Origin: an uncultured Collinsella sp.
GTDB lineage: Bacteria > Actinomycetota > Coriobacteriia > Coriobacteriales > Coriobacteriaceae
Assembly: GCA_934650975.1 (NCBI GenBank)
Contig: CAKUFW010000032.1
Location: 1 to 19,739 of the forward strand
DNA: 19,739 nucleotides
Reading direction: 5' to 3'
In this document: piece by piece, positions 1 through 9,197 of the stretch
How positions within the stretch are numbered: position 1 is the first letter of the stretch
Layout: each line of letters starts with the position of its first letter
Made by a program: the position numbers and the translations under genes
The notes under the pieces: generated by a model
Database searches by the model: none
Seen by the model: only the letters and a program-made list of their open reading frames with translations
Told to the model about the DNA's origin: nothing

Positions 1-180
1 CCTCAAGAAGGAGTAACATCGGGACTTGCAGCGACGGACCTCAGGACGCTCTTACACCACGTCTGCGCGCGCGACCGCACTTTTGGCCGCTGGTGCCGAT
101 TTTGGGGGCCATTTGGCTGCCACTAAACTGGTAACAGTACTCATATTTGCCCTTTTTTGCCCACCGGGTTTCCGGCAGAC
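1..180. other. Non-coding stretch at the window edge
   Basis: I find no convincing gene here. The short open frames on both strands have no good start context and no recognisable domain. The first 16 bases could be the end of a plus-strand gene (frame reading L-K-K-E-stop), but this cannot be confirmed from so few codons. The stretch at about 75-165 is made of short G/T-rich and T-rich runs and resembles the repetitive spacers found elsewhere in the window, without a clear palindrome. Confidence 0.4.
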
Positions 181-218
181 CCCAAAAGCGGGCCCGGATC
201 GCTCGATCCGGGCCCGCT
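181..218 (-). terminator. Rho-independent terminator of the surface protein gene
   Basis: A perfect 14-bp stem (187-200 with 205-218) closes a four-base GCTC loop. On the minus strand it is followed by TTTT and lies 17 bp after the stop codon of the large surface protein gene. The stem is almost entirely G-C pairs, which fits an intrinsic terminator, although the T tract is short. Confidence 0.8.
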
Positions 219-234
219 GGGAACTGACGCGCGA

Positions 235-3200
235 CTACGCGCGGCGCTTCATGGCCCACGCCAGCAGCAGAGCTGCTGCGCCGGCTGCGAATACGGCACC
301 AGCCACGACGTACGCGCTGTCGCCGGACTGAGGCAACGTCTCCTTGCCAGCCTTCTTCTTGGACTTGGAAGACGTGGTCGTGGTGGTCGTAGTCGTGGTC
401 TGGCTCGAACCAGGCGTCGGCGTAGGCTTGGCAGCCTCGGTAACGGTAAAGTTCGTCTCGGCCGTGCCCGTGGTCGAAACCACGCTCAGCTTATGCTCGC
501 CAACGCCGAGCGTCTTTAGGAAGCTCGTCTTGAGCGTCACGATCGTGGAGCCCTCGGTGAGCACGTAGTTCTCGGAAGCGACCTCCTTGTCGTCGACCAG
601 CACCTTCTGGAAGTACCTAATCGGCGCGCTCGAACGGAAGCTCAGGTCCTTGGCGGCGTCGACCACCATCGTCTGGCCCTTGCCATCGATGATCTCGGGC
701 GCCAGGATCTCCTCGGACTTGCCCTTCTCACCGCAGACCGTACATTCCTGATGCATCTCGCCCTTGGCCTCGACCGTCGCCGGCTTGTCGACGACCCACT
801 CAAAGGTGTGCTCAGCCTTGTCGATGACCTCGCCGCAACGGCAGACATGCCAGTGGTTCTCGGCGTCGTGTGCCCAGCCAGAGTCGTCGGGCTCGTGCTT
901 GAGAACACCCTCGACCGTCACGTTCACGTCGCCCTCGACGTCCTTGAGCTCATAGGCGCCCTTGTCGGAAAGCTTAACGGATTTGCCGTTGACCTTGACG
1001 GCGTAGTCCTTGCCCGCGAAGTACGCGCTGTCGATGCTCATGGTGAGCGTTGCAGCCCCGCGCCAATCGAGCTCGGTCGCCGTCGAGGTGAGCTTGTAGC
1101 CCACCTGGTTGCTCGGCAGCGACACGACCAGCTTGCGGCCGGCCGCCACGGTGATCTCGGTGGCAGAAGAGGCATCGTAGTTGGTCTTGGCCTGGTAGCG
1201 CACCTCGTACACGCCGGCGGCAAGGTCCTCGAGTTCGGTTACGCCCTCGCCCACAGCCTGGTACTTGGCAGCATCCTTGGCGCGCCACTCCATCGTCGCG
1301 GCGACGCCCGTGATCTTGCCGTCACGCTTGCCGCTCACGGTCTCGGCGGTGGCCTGAACCACCGGTGCGTCCTGTGCGGCCTTCTTAATGGAGAATTCAC
1401 ACGTCAGGCCTTCGGTCGGCAGTGCGTAGTTGCCCGCGGCCTTGCCCGTCAGCATGGTGAGGGTCGCCTTATAAGAGGTGCCGACCTCGGTCTGAGAGCC
1501 CTCGACGGTCGCACCAAGGTCATCCTTGCCAATGACGCCGCTGAGCGTTGCCTCGGGGCAGTGCTCCTCGCCGTCATAGGTGAACACGGTGGTGCCCCAC
1601 GTCACAGTGAGCAGACGCTGATTGATGGTGAACACGCCGGGCTTGCAGGTGACGTCGTAGTTAGAGTTGGCGTCCTTGACCTGCGTCACGTTCAGGGCAT
1701 AGCCGCCCTCGTGCACGTCCTCGCCAGCTTCGCGCTCGATCTCGATGCCCTCAAGAGACTCGCCCGCGACAAGCTCGCCAGCGGTGACATCCCACGTAAA
1801 CACGGGATCGGCCTCGCCGTACGTCTTGGAGGCGTCCTGTGCGGTGACCGTGATTGCGCGCGGCTTGACCTCGAGCGCGACCTCGCCCTCGGCCTTCACA
1901 CCGTCGATCGTTACCTCATAGGCCACGGTCAGTTTGCCGACGTCCTTAATCTTGGGGGCCTCGGGGGACCAATTCTTGCCGTCGGTGCTGTACTGAGCCG
2001 TTGCGCCCTCGGGTAGTCTCGTCGCATCGACCGTGTGGTAGTCGCCGTCGTACTCGTCGGAGTAGCCAACGATAGCGGCGGCCGGAATCTCGACCGCAGG
2101 CAGGGCATGGCCACAGACCGTGCACTCCTGATGCTTGGAACCCACCTCGGTTGCCGTAGGAGCCTTATCGACGACCCACTTAAAGTCGTGCTTGGCCTCA
2201 TCGATCTTGTCACCACAGGTGCACTCATGCCAATGCGCGTTGTCATCGGAGACCCACTTGCCGTTCACGGCCTCGTGCTTGCGCACGCCCTCGACCGTGA
2301 CAACGAGGTCGCTCTCGGCGTTCTGAACGGTGAACTCACCACGCGCGTCGGGTGCCACAACGGCATTGTTGACCTTGACGGCGTAAGAGTCGTTGTCAGT
2401 AAAGTAGCCGCTCTCGACACTAACCGTGAGGGTGGTTGATCCGTGCCAGTCAAGCTCGTCCGGGTTCGCCGCGATCGTATAGCCGACCTGCTTGGCAGGC
2501 AGCGTCACAACGAACTTGCCGCCAGCGTTAACGGTAACCTCGGTGGCGGAGGAGGCATCATGGTCGCTATCGGCGCGGTAGCGCACCTCGTACGTGCCGA
2601 CAGCGCAATCCGTAATCTCAGTCACACCATCGGACACGCCCCGATACTCGCCAGAGTCCCTGGCGCGCCACTCCATCTTCGCGTCGACGCCCGTGATCCT
2701 ACCATCGGACTTGCCACTCACAGTCTCGGCCGTGGCCTGGACCTTCGGCGCGCCCTGGGGTGCCTTCTTGATGGAGAACTCGCACGTCAGGCCTTTGGCG
2801 GGAAGCTTATAGTTACCCGCGTCGTCACCCGTCAGCTCGGTGATTTCCGCCGTGTAGGTGCCGGCCTTGACCTTGGCGCCGTCAACGCACGCGGAGAGAT
2901 CGTCGTCGCCGACGACGTTGTGGAGCTTCGCTTGGGGACAGTGCTCCTCGCCGTCGTAGGTGAACTCGGTGGTGGCATCCCACTCCACGGTGAGCTCGCG
3001 CTTGTCGATGGTGAACGCACCAGGCTTGAACGTAATCTTGTAGTTGGGGTTGGCGCCCTCAGGCTGCGTCGCCGTCACGGCGTAGCCGCCCTTGCGCACT
3101 GTCTCGCCGGCCTCGCGGGAAACGGTGATGTCCTGGAGGCTCTCGCCCTCGACGAGCTTGCCCTCGGTGACCTCTGAGCCCAGAGCGGGATCACTGTCGC

Positions 3201-6200
3201 CGTAGGTCTTGGAGGCGTCCAGAGCGGAAACCGTGATCGCGAGCGGAGTGACCTTGAGCGTCACCTGACCCTCAACCACCGCGCCGTCGATCGTGACGCG
3301 ATAGTCGACCGTCACACTGCCGGCGTCCTTAATGCTGGGCGCAACGCTCGTCCAGCCGCCATCAGCAGCCTTGTACTCAACGACGGCGCCCTCGGGCAGG
3401 GCCGAGGCGTCGACAGAGTGATCCTTGCCGTCATATTTGCCAGAGTAACCCTTAACAGCCAGGGCCGGGATCTCTACCGTGCCCGACTCATGGCCGCACA
3501 CGGAGCACGTTCCATGTTTGGAGCCGGTCTCGGTAATCGTCGGCTGCTTGTCGATCGTCCATTTATACGCATGCTCGGCGTACATCTTAATTGTGACAGT
3601 CTCTTTATTGCCGGCAGTGTCCGTAGCCACGATTACATGCTCAGTACCGGCATCGCCTTCAGCGGCCTTAACCGTGTACTTTCCGTCCTTGCCAGCCTTG
3701 AGCTCCTTGCCACTATCGGTAACCGTCACCGTCTCGTCGCGGTCATCGAACACGTCAAATGAAACGCTCTCACAGTAGGTCTTATCTACCCAGAGGTCAT
3801 AAATGGTGGGGGCGTAAGTGTCCACATAGGTATAGGGCTCTTCATCCCATTTGCCGTTGCAGACCCTGCAGACCTTTTGACGAACGCCATCGGCCTCAGG
3901 CGTAGCAGACGTAATGACCTCGTACCCCCACCTGCAGGGCTGGCTCTCCTGAGCCTTCTTGCAGTACTTGCAGGCCTTAACGTGGCTACCTTCGCCATTC
4001 GGCTTCCAGGCAGCGTTGTCGGCAACGGCATGGGGGCCCTGTTCGATCTTAACCTCGGCATCGGCAGACGCATTGTGGTTGCTATCCTCGGCATAGCGGA
4101 CGTAGTACGTTCCCGACTTCGTAAGCCCGGTCAGTTTACCGTCAGACGTTATCTTCTGATAGCTCCCGCTCGACCCGCGACGATATTCCATCGCCTTGGT
4201 CACGCCCGAGATAGAGCCGTCCTTGCTGCTGCACGTGGTCCAATTATTACCCACGAGCCCAGCCGGCGCGTCCTGATCGGCCTTGGCAATCTTCACAGTC
4301 GCGCTGCCCTTGACGGTCAGGTAGTCAGAAGCCGTCACACGGTAATAGGTCGTGTACTCGGCCGCATTGCGATAGGTCGGCTTGTCCGTCGTCCAATCAC
4401 CGCCGTCTTCGCGGTACTCGATCTTCAGATCCGCCGGAACAGGGTCGTTCTTAACGTTGACCGTAATGCCGTGTTTTTCGCCATCATAGGCACCCTCAAA
4501 GCCGGTGACCTCGAGGTCAAAGCGCGAAACGTCAACGATCTCCCATTTGAGCGTCAAAACACTTGTGGTGCCGCCATCGGTCGTGAAGTTGCCCTTACCG
4601 ATGACAATGCACTCGTATTGCCCTGGCTCGGTTTGCTTCAGTCCGGATTCACTTCTAGCGCTGAGCTCGTAATCCTTGCCCTCAACGAGATCGACCCACT
4701 CGCCGGCACCGTTCTTGAACTGCGCACTTTCAACGACAGGCTGATGCTCCTTGCCGTCATAGGCATACTTGCCCGCGCCCTTGCCGCCGTCTTTAAGGAT
4801 GAACTTGTAGGATTGACCCCTAACCAGGCGGCGCTGCGAAATCTCGAAGGCCTTCTTGCCCTCGAGCGTCTGACCAGAGGCAGTCTTAAAGCTCGTAACG
4901 ACATAGTAGTAGCCAGCGTCCGCCGGAGCATCCTTGAGCTTGGTGCCATTTTGATACGCCTCGGCATCCGCCTGAGACTCGCACTGATACCACGTGAACG
5001 CGTCGCTGGCCGTCACGCCCATCTGCTCCAGATTCCACGCGCCGTCCTTATTCAAAGCGATCTTGACCGGGCAACCATCATAGACAAGCTCGGTGCTCTG
5101 AGAACTCGTCGCCTTAGACATGGAAAGCTTGTACGTGGCCCTCAGGTACTTTTTGACCTCACCGTTCTCGTCCTTGCCATATTCACACTCGCTGTTGCGG
5201 AACGGACCCACGCACGATGCGCGAACGCCCAAACCGTCAGCTTCAACGTTCCACTTGTGCTGGTGGATGGTCTCGCGGAAGGTGAGGTCGCCGTTAAGGT
5301 TCACGATCTCGTACTTATCGGAGTCATCATCGGTCTTGGACGAACCGTCCGGCACAACGCCTTCGATCTCGTTGGATTCGCAGCTACCAAGGACACGCGA
5401 CTTTACGCCGTTGCTGTCCGCAGTCTCCTCAATCGAAATCCAAACATGATAATCGCCTCCGCGCACGGAGAAGTCAGAAGCAAGGTTTAGCGCCGGCGCT
5501 GTAGCATCGGAGCTCTTTTTCTTAGGGATATACAGGCTCTTGGCGGTTCCCGTAGCGATATCAGCCTCGGTATATCCGTCGCCCGCCGTCACGTCTCCTG
5601 CATGGTTGTTCTTCCAGAAGCTCGCAATGGTCGGTGACCCGCCGAGGGTAAGGGTTCCAGCAGCGTACACCACGCACGTATTGCCTCTTGCAGCGTTGCG
5701 AGAAATCTTGCCGCCGTTTATGTTGCAACGAGCGCTTCGGGCAACATTGAGAGCATCAACCGTCAAAGTATTGTCTGCTGAGCTCGAACGCGTGCTGTGG
5801 AAGTTGCTCATCGTGCAACCGTTGAGGTTGACCGTAGCGTTGGTGACGCCCATCACACCTGCGACAGCATAGGTATTAAGGATAGAGGAATTCTCATAAT
5901 AGGGAGACGCTTCGACCGACTTATAGCTCTTGTTCGTCTGCCTGACGCCCGAGTTCTCTCCATTGCCGCCGCCATTGTGGCCACTGAAGCTGCAATTGTT
6001 GAACGTCGCCGTCAATTTTGCGACAGCGCTTCCGTCTTTGGGCATCTTGAAACTGCTGTTGCCATCAACGGAAACAGCACCATTGAAGTCTCCGGACGTA
6101 TCGTAGAACTCGCAGTCGGTAAAAGTCGCCGTGAAGGGGTTGATGTTGCCGCCAGTCGTATTCCGGCCTTCGCGAAAGAGGTGTACGGGAACGGCATACT

Positions 6201-6891
6201 CTTGAGCATTGCCCGCTACCGCACCAGACTTGCCAGCATAGTCCTTAATCATCAGCTTACTGAAATTTGCAGACAGATTGCCCTTGGTGTTGCCAAGCGA
6301 AATCGCAGGCACCTTTTGTTCCATACTGCTGCTGTACCAGAGGGTGAGGTCTTGCGAATCATCGCCAATCCCCAGACTAACCGAGATGTCACCCGAAGCA
6401 TTTTTGTAGCCACCGTCGTAATAACGGTCGGTCAAAAAGCCGCTTACGGACTGACTCCCTCCATTCTTATCATGAAAGCTGACGCACGGATTGTTGACGC
6501 CGATGAACTCGATATTGCTACCCTGCTTGATGTTGAACAGCCATCGGGTTTGACCAACCGAATTGTGCGTATAGCCGTTCACGTAAACCGTGCCATCGAT
6601 GTAGATCCTTACAGGGTTAATTCGAGTCGCGCTCGGCGCGTCGATGGTGTAGCCCAAAGAAGGCGTGACCTCACCTTCGGCCGTCTTAAGTACATAGCTG
6701 CCCGGCTCGGTGATTTGGACGGGCTCGTTGTTGACCTGCTTAAGCGACAGCACCTCGGCATTCACTCCGTCAGGCATAACCTGCGTCTCGGCGTTTGCCA
6801 CTGCCGGCGTTGCCACGAGCGCGCATGCCACGGTGGCGATGCCCAGCAGACGCGTCAACACAGCGCGCATCCCCATCTTCTTCTCCTTCAT
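235..6891 (-). CDS. Very large sortase-anchored, repeat-containing surface protein
   Basis: This 2218-residue protein is secreted and probably attached to the cell wall. Residues 1-34 form a signal peptide ending AVANA. About residues 170-430 hold short N/D/G-rich turns repeated along beta strands, as in right-handed beta-helix (pectate-lyase-like) proteins. The rest is a chain of MBG and Ig-like beta domains with SKTYG.(D/E)ADP-type signatures, ending in an Ig-like domain at about 2055-2150. Residues about 1110-1570 and 1571-2030 are two tandem copies of one unit, and a third copy begins at about 2030. Each unit carries a His/Cys module (HWHECTCG, later CTVCG). The tail has nine Thr, a Lys-rich linker, LPQSG (2186-2190), a hydrophobic segment and KRR. 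LPQSG departs from LPxTG by Ser for Thr. GGGGAG lies 7 nt before the chosen ATG; Met6 is also preceded by AGGAG and is an alternative start. The ligand is unknown; adhesion is an inference. Confidence 0.9.
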   Translation of the reverse strand: MKEKKMGMRAVLTRLLGIATVACALVATPAVANAETQVMPDGVNAEVLSLKQVNNEPVQITEPGSYVLKTAEGEVTPSLGYTIDAPSATRINPVRIYIDGTVYVNGYTHNSVGQTRWLFNIKQGSNIEFIGVNNPCVSFHDKNGGSQSVSGFLTDRYYDGGYKNASGDISVSLGIGDDSQDLTLWYSSSMEQKVPAISLGNTKGNLSANFSKLMIKDYAGKSGAVAGNAQEYAVPVHLFREGRNTTGGNINPFTATFTDCEFYDTSGDFNGAVSVDGNSSFKMPKDGSAVAKLTATFNNCSFSGHNGGGNGENSGVRQTNKSYKSVEASPYYENSSILNTYAVAGVMGVTNATVNLNGCTMSNFHSTRSSSADNTLTVDALNVARSARCNINGGKISRNAARGNTCVVYAAGTLTLGGSPTIASFWKNNHAGDVTAGDGYTEADIATGTAKSLYIPKKKSSDATAPALNLASDFSVRGGDYHVWISIEETADSNGVKSRVLGSCESNEIEGVVPDGSSKTDDDSDKYEIVNLNGDLTFRETIHQHKWNVEADGLGVRASCVGPFRNSECEYGKDENGEVKKYLRATYKLSMSKATSSQSTELVYDGCPVKIALNKDGAWNLEQMGVTASDAFTWYQCESQADAEAYQNGTKLKDAPADAGYYYVVTSFKTASGQTLEGKKAFEISQRRLVRGQSYKFILKDGGKGAGKYAYDGKEHQPVVESAQFKNGAGEWVDLVEGKDYELSARSESGLKQTEPGQYECIVIGKGNFTTDGGTTSVLTLKWEIVDVSRFDLEVTGFEGAYDGEKHGITVNVKNDPVPADLKIEYREDGGDWTTDKPTYRNAAEYTTYYRVTASDYLTVKGSATVKIAKADQDAPAGLVGNNWTTCSSKDGSISGVTKAMEYRRGSSGSYQKITSDGKLTGLTKSGTYYVRYAEDSNHNASADAEVKIEQGPHAVADNAAWKPNGEGSHVKACKYCKKAQESQPCRWGYEVITSATPEADGVRQKVCRVCNGKWDEEPYTYVDTYAPTIYDLWVDKTYCESVSFDVFDDRDETVTVTDSGKELKAGKDGKYTVKAAEGDAGTEHVIVATDTAGNKETVTIKMYAEHAYKWTIDKQPTITETGSKHGTCSVCGHESGTVEIPALAVKGYSGKYDGKDHSVDASALPEGAVVEYKAADGGWTSVAPSIKDAGSVTVDYRVTIDGAVVEGQVTLKVTPLAITVSALDASKTYGDSDPALGSEVTEGKLVEGESLQDITVSREAGETVRKGGYAVTATQPEGANPNYKITFKPGAFTIDKRELTVEWDATTEFTYDGEEHCPQAKLHNVVGDDDLSACVDGAKVKAGTYTAEITELTGDDAGNYKLPAKGLTCEFSIKKAPQGAPKVQATAETVSGKSDGRITGVDAKMEWRARDSGEYRGVSDGVTEITDCAVGTYEVRYRADSDHDASSATEVTVNAGGKFVVTLPAKQVGYTIAANPDELDWHGSTTLTVSVESGYFTDNDSYAVKVNNAVVAPDARGEFTVQNAESDLVVTVEGVRKHEAVNGKWVSDDNAHWHECTCGDKIDEAKHDFKWVVDKAPTATEVGSKHQECTVCGHALPAVEIPAAAIVGYSDEYDGDYHTVDATRLPEGATAQYSTDGKNWSPEAPKIKDVGKLTVAYEVTIDGVKAEGEVALEVKPRAITVTAQDASKTYGEADPVFTWDVTAGELVAGESLEGIEIEREAGEDVHEGGYALNVTQVKDANSNYDVTCKPGVFTINQRLLTVTWGTTVFTYDGEEHCPEATLSGVIGKDDLGATVEGSQTEVGTSYKATLTMLTGKAAGNYALPTEGLTCEFSIKKAAQDAPVVQATAETVSGKRDGKITGVAATMEWRAKDAAKYQAVGEGVTELEDLAAGVYEVRYQAKTNYDASSATEITVAAGRKLVVSLPSNQVGYKLTSTATELDWRGAATLTMSIDSAYFAGKDYAVKVNGKSVKLSDKGAYELKDVEGDVNVTVEGVLKHEPDDSGWAHDAENHWHVCRCGEVIDKAEHTFEWVVDKPATVEAKGEMHQECTVCGEKGKSEEILAPEIIDGKGQTMVVDAAKDLSFRSSAPIRYFQKVLVDDKEVASENYVLTEGSTIVTLKTSFLKTLGVGEHKLSVVSTTGTAETNFTVTEAAKPTPTPGSSQTTTTTTTTTSSKSKKKAGKETLPQSGDSAYVVAGAVFAAGAAALLLAWAMKRRA

Positions 6892-6942
6892 CGTTCAGCT
6901 CCCCTTACCCCTATGCTTTCGCGATGACCGCCATCGCTTGGC

Positions 6943-6979
6943 GCCGGCGGTCGGTCTGATTCCCCGTCCGACCGCCGGC
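6943..6979. promoter_or_regulatory. 12-bp GC-rich hairpin in the divergent intergenic region
   Basis: GCCGGCGGTCGG (6943-6954) pairs perfectly with 6968-6979 across a 13-base loop. It lies about 52 bp upstream of the surface protein start and about 158 bp upstream of the response regulator start. It could be an operator or a 5' leader stem for the surface gene. No T tract follows on either strand, so a terminator is unlikely. I could not identify a strong promoter on either side in this 246-bp gap. Confidence 0.4.
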
Positions 6980-7137
6980 ATCGATCGATATGTGTATCCA
7001 TGGAGTATTGTGCGGCCGCCAAAACTGACACCCTGCCGCTCGGCGTGAGTTGCGTACCGTGGGGCGCAAATGGAACGCACCTCCGCGGGCGGCGCGTGCC
7101 CGATGTGGCAAAATCGAGGTACTAAGGGGGCCCAATT

Positions 7138-7860
7138 ATGCTCAAAATCATCGCCTGCGACGACGACGTCGCCTTTCTAGATAACCTGCATCGCATGATC
7201 AACCGCTGGTCGGCCGAGACGGGTACGGCGGTCGACGTTGCGCTCGTCACGCGCGGCGAAGACCTGCTGGCGCGCCATGCCGCCTCGCGCGCCGATATCA
7301 TCATGCTCGACATGATCATGCCGCTCGTCAACGGCATGGACACCGCCCGCGAGCTACGCCAATCTGATACCGCCGTGCGCTTGGTGTTTCTGACCTCATC
7401 GCCCGAGTTTGCGTTGGAGTCCTACGAGGTCCGCGCCTTCGACTACCTGCTCAAGCCCGTGACCTACGAGCGCGTGGCGCAACTGCTCGACGAACTTTCG
7501 AGCCTGCGTCCGGCGGCGACCGACGAGCTCGTCATCAAGACATCCTTTGGCTACCACGCCCTGCGCCTGTCCGATATCGAATATGCCGAGGCCCGCAACA
7601 AGCACGTGGTCTTCCACCTGCGCGATGGCCGCGATATCGAGGCGCTCGAGCCGTTCCGCAGCATCGAGGACCGACTGGCCCAAAACGCGATCTTCTTTAA
7701 GTGTCACCGCAGCTACCAGGTCAATCTGCGCAATATCGACCACTTCAATCGCACGGAAATCGTCATGCGCTCGGGTGCGTGCATACCGCTCGCGCGCAGC
7801 TGCAAGCAGGGGTTCCAAGATGCCTACTTTGCGGTGCGGTTCGAGGGCGGGAGACGCTAA
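7138..7860 (+). CDS. LytTR-family response regulator
   Basis: A 240-residue two-component response regulator, the usual length for an AgrA/LytR-type protein. The receiver domain (about 1-120) has the acidic pocket D8-D9-D10, phosphoacceptor D58 in the string MLDMIMP, T86 and K106 (YLLKP), all at the expected positions. A LytTR DNA-binding domain follows at about 135-236, with the typical phrase FKCHRSYQVNLRNI. A GGGGG-rich ribosome binding site lies about 8 nt before the ATG. The gene overlaps the kinase gene by one base (TAATG), so the two are translationally coupled and form a pair. It is transcribed away from the large surface protein gene, which is a plausible but unproven target. LytTR proteins usually bind paired 9-bp repeats; I found no convincing pair here. 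Confidence 0.93.
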   Translation: MLKIIACDDDVAFLDNLHRMINRWSAETGTAVDVALVTRGEDLLARHAASRADIIMLDMIMPLVNGMDTARELRQSDTAVRLVFLTSSPEFALESYEVRAFDYLLKPVTYERVAQLLDELSSLRPAATDELVIKTSFGYHALRLSDIEYAEARNKHVVFHLRDGRDIEALEPFRSIEDRLAQNAIFFKCHRSYQVNLRNIDHFNRTEIVMRSGACIPLARSCKQGFQDAYFAVRFEGGRR

Positions 7861-9137
7861 TGCTTCTCTCGGCAGAACTGGTGCTTTGGGCAATCCACCA
7901 CGCGACAACCCTGCTCTTTGGCGTCTTTGCCTCGGCGGCGCTGTGCGGTGTCGAGATCAACCGCCGCCATGCGCTTGAGCTGGTGGGGGTCGGCGCCATA
8001 ACTGGAACCGCATTTGGCCTCGCCAATGCCGTCGGCGGCGAGCTATTCGCCCGCCAGGCATATCCGCTCGTCGTGCATCTGCCGCTCATTATCTACCTAT
8101 GCGTGCGTTATCGCGTGAACCCGCTACTAGCCATGCTGGGCGTCACCAGTGCCTACCTGAGCTGCCAGTTCAGCAACTGGATGGGCATCGCCGCGCTCGC
8201 CGCCACCGACTCGCAAATCGCGTACTACGTGGCGCGCATCATCACCACGATCGGCGTCTTTGCCGTCTTATTGCATTGGGCAAGCGACATTGGCCCCCAC
8301 CTGGCGATCAAAAGCCCCACCGAGCTGGAGATTCTGCTCATCCTGCCGCTCGTCTACTACATCTTCGACTACGCCACCAACGTCTATACCACGCTCTTCC
8401 ACTCGGGCTCGGTGGTAACCGTTGAGTTTTTGGCGTTCGCCCTCTGCGCCTTCTACCTTATGTTTCTTGCCGTGTACCTGCGCGAATACGAGGCAAAGGA
8501 AATCGCTGAGCGCGAGCGCTGGATGCTCGCGACCCGCGACAACGCGGCCATCAAAGAGCTCGAAGCCTGGCGCCAGTCCGGACGCGAGCTCTCGGTTCTC
8601 CGTCACGACATGCGCCACTACCTGCGCGGTCTAGCGGCCCTGATCGAAGAGGGCCACACCGATGAGGCGCTCGAGCGCATCGACGCGCTCTGCGAGACCA
8701 ACGACCGCACCGCCGTGCGCCGCTACTGCGCCAACGAAACGGTCAACATTGCGCTCTCGTCGCTTTCCGCGGACATCAACGCGCACGGCATCACCGCCGA
8801 CCTGCGCGCCGCCGTGCCCGAAACCGTCCACGTGGGCGATGTCGATCTATTCAGTGTGGTATCGAACGCCCTGGACAATGCCATCGCCGCGGCGAGCGCC
8901 GCCCCCGAAGGCAAGCGGTTTGTCGACCTGGACCTTCGCTACGAAGACGGTCAGCTTCTATTGCTGGTTTCCAACACGTTTGGCCGTGCGCCGCACATGG
9001 TCGACGGCATGCCCGTGGCTCAGCACACTGGACACGGCTTTGGCACCAAGAGCATTAAACTTGCCGTCGAGCGCATGAACGGCAACTGCCAGTTCCGCAT
9101 TAACGGCGACCGGTTTGAGCTGCGCGCCGTGATGTAG
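7860..9137 (+). CDS. GHKL (AgrC-like) membrane sensor histidine kinase
   Basis: A 425-residue kinase partner of the upstream regulator. The ATG is shared with the regulator's stop codon (TAATG); longer in-frame extensions would only read into the regulator gene. The first roughly 210 residues hold about six hydrophobic segments, as in AgrC-type sensors with a polytopic membrane input domain. A coiled-coil-like linker (REYEAKEIAERERW) leads to the phosphorylation site RHDMRH, with H249 the likely phosphorylated histidine. The ATP-binding part shows an N box (NALDNAIAAA) and a G box (GHGFGTKSI). Such kinases often sense peptides, but no peptide precursor gene is visible next to it, so the signal is unknown. 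The gene converges with the next minus-strand gene over a 60-bp gap. Confidence 0.92.
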   Translation: MLLSAELVLWAIHHATTLLFGVFASAALCGVEINRRHALELVGVGAITGTAFGLANAVGGELFARQAYPLVVHLPLIIYLCVRYRVNPLLAMLGVTSAYLSCQFSNWMGIAALAATDSQIAYYVARIITTIGVFAVLLHWASDIGPHLAIKSPTELEILLILPLVYYIFDYATNVYTTLFHSGSVVTVEFLAFALCAFYLMFLAVYLREYEAKEIAERERWMLATRDNAAIKELEAWRQSGRELSVLRHDMRHYLRGLAALIEEGHTDEALERIDALCETNDRTAVRRYCANETVNIALSSLSADINAHGITADLRAAVPETVHVGDVDLFSVVSNALDNAIAAASAAPEGKRFVDLDLRYEDGQLLLLVSNTFGRAPHMVDGMPVAQHTGHGFGTKSIKLAVERMNGNCQFRINGDRFELRAVM

Positions 9138-9197
9138 CGGCGCGGCAAGCTGACGCCACGACCGGTCCGTTAGAGCCGCTTCGCCGGCGCCAGTCCG

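Noticed and set aside
41..259. 72-residue minus-strand open frame after the surface gene
   Set aside because: It runs through the surface gene's terminator hairpin, has no ribosome binding site and no recognisable feature.
751..5490. Long plus-strand open frames opposite the surface protein gene (for example 751-2016 and 3877-5490)
   Set aside because: They mirror a GC-rich, repeat-containing gene, have no ribosome binding sites or recognisable domains, and their low-complexity translations follow the antisense codon pattern.
6892..7137. LytTR binding repeats in the divergent gap
   Set aside because: One near-match (TCAGTTTTG on the minus strand) exists, but no second copy lies at the required spacing.
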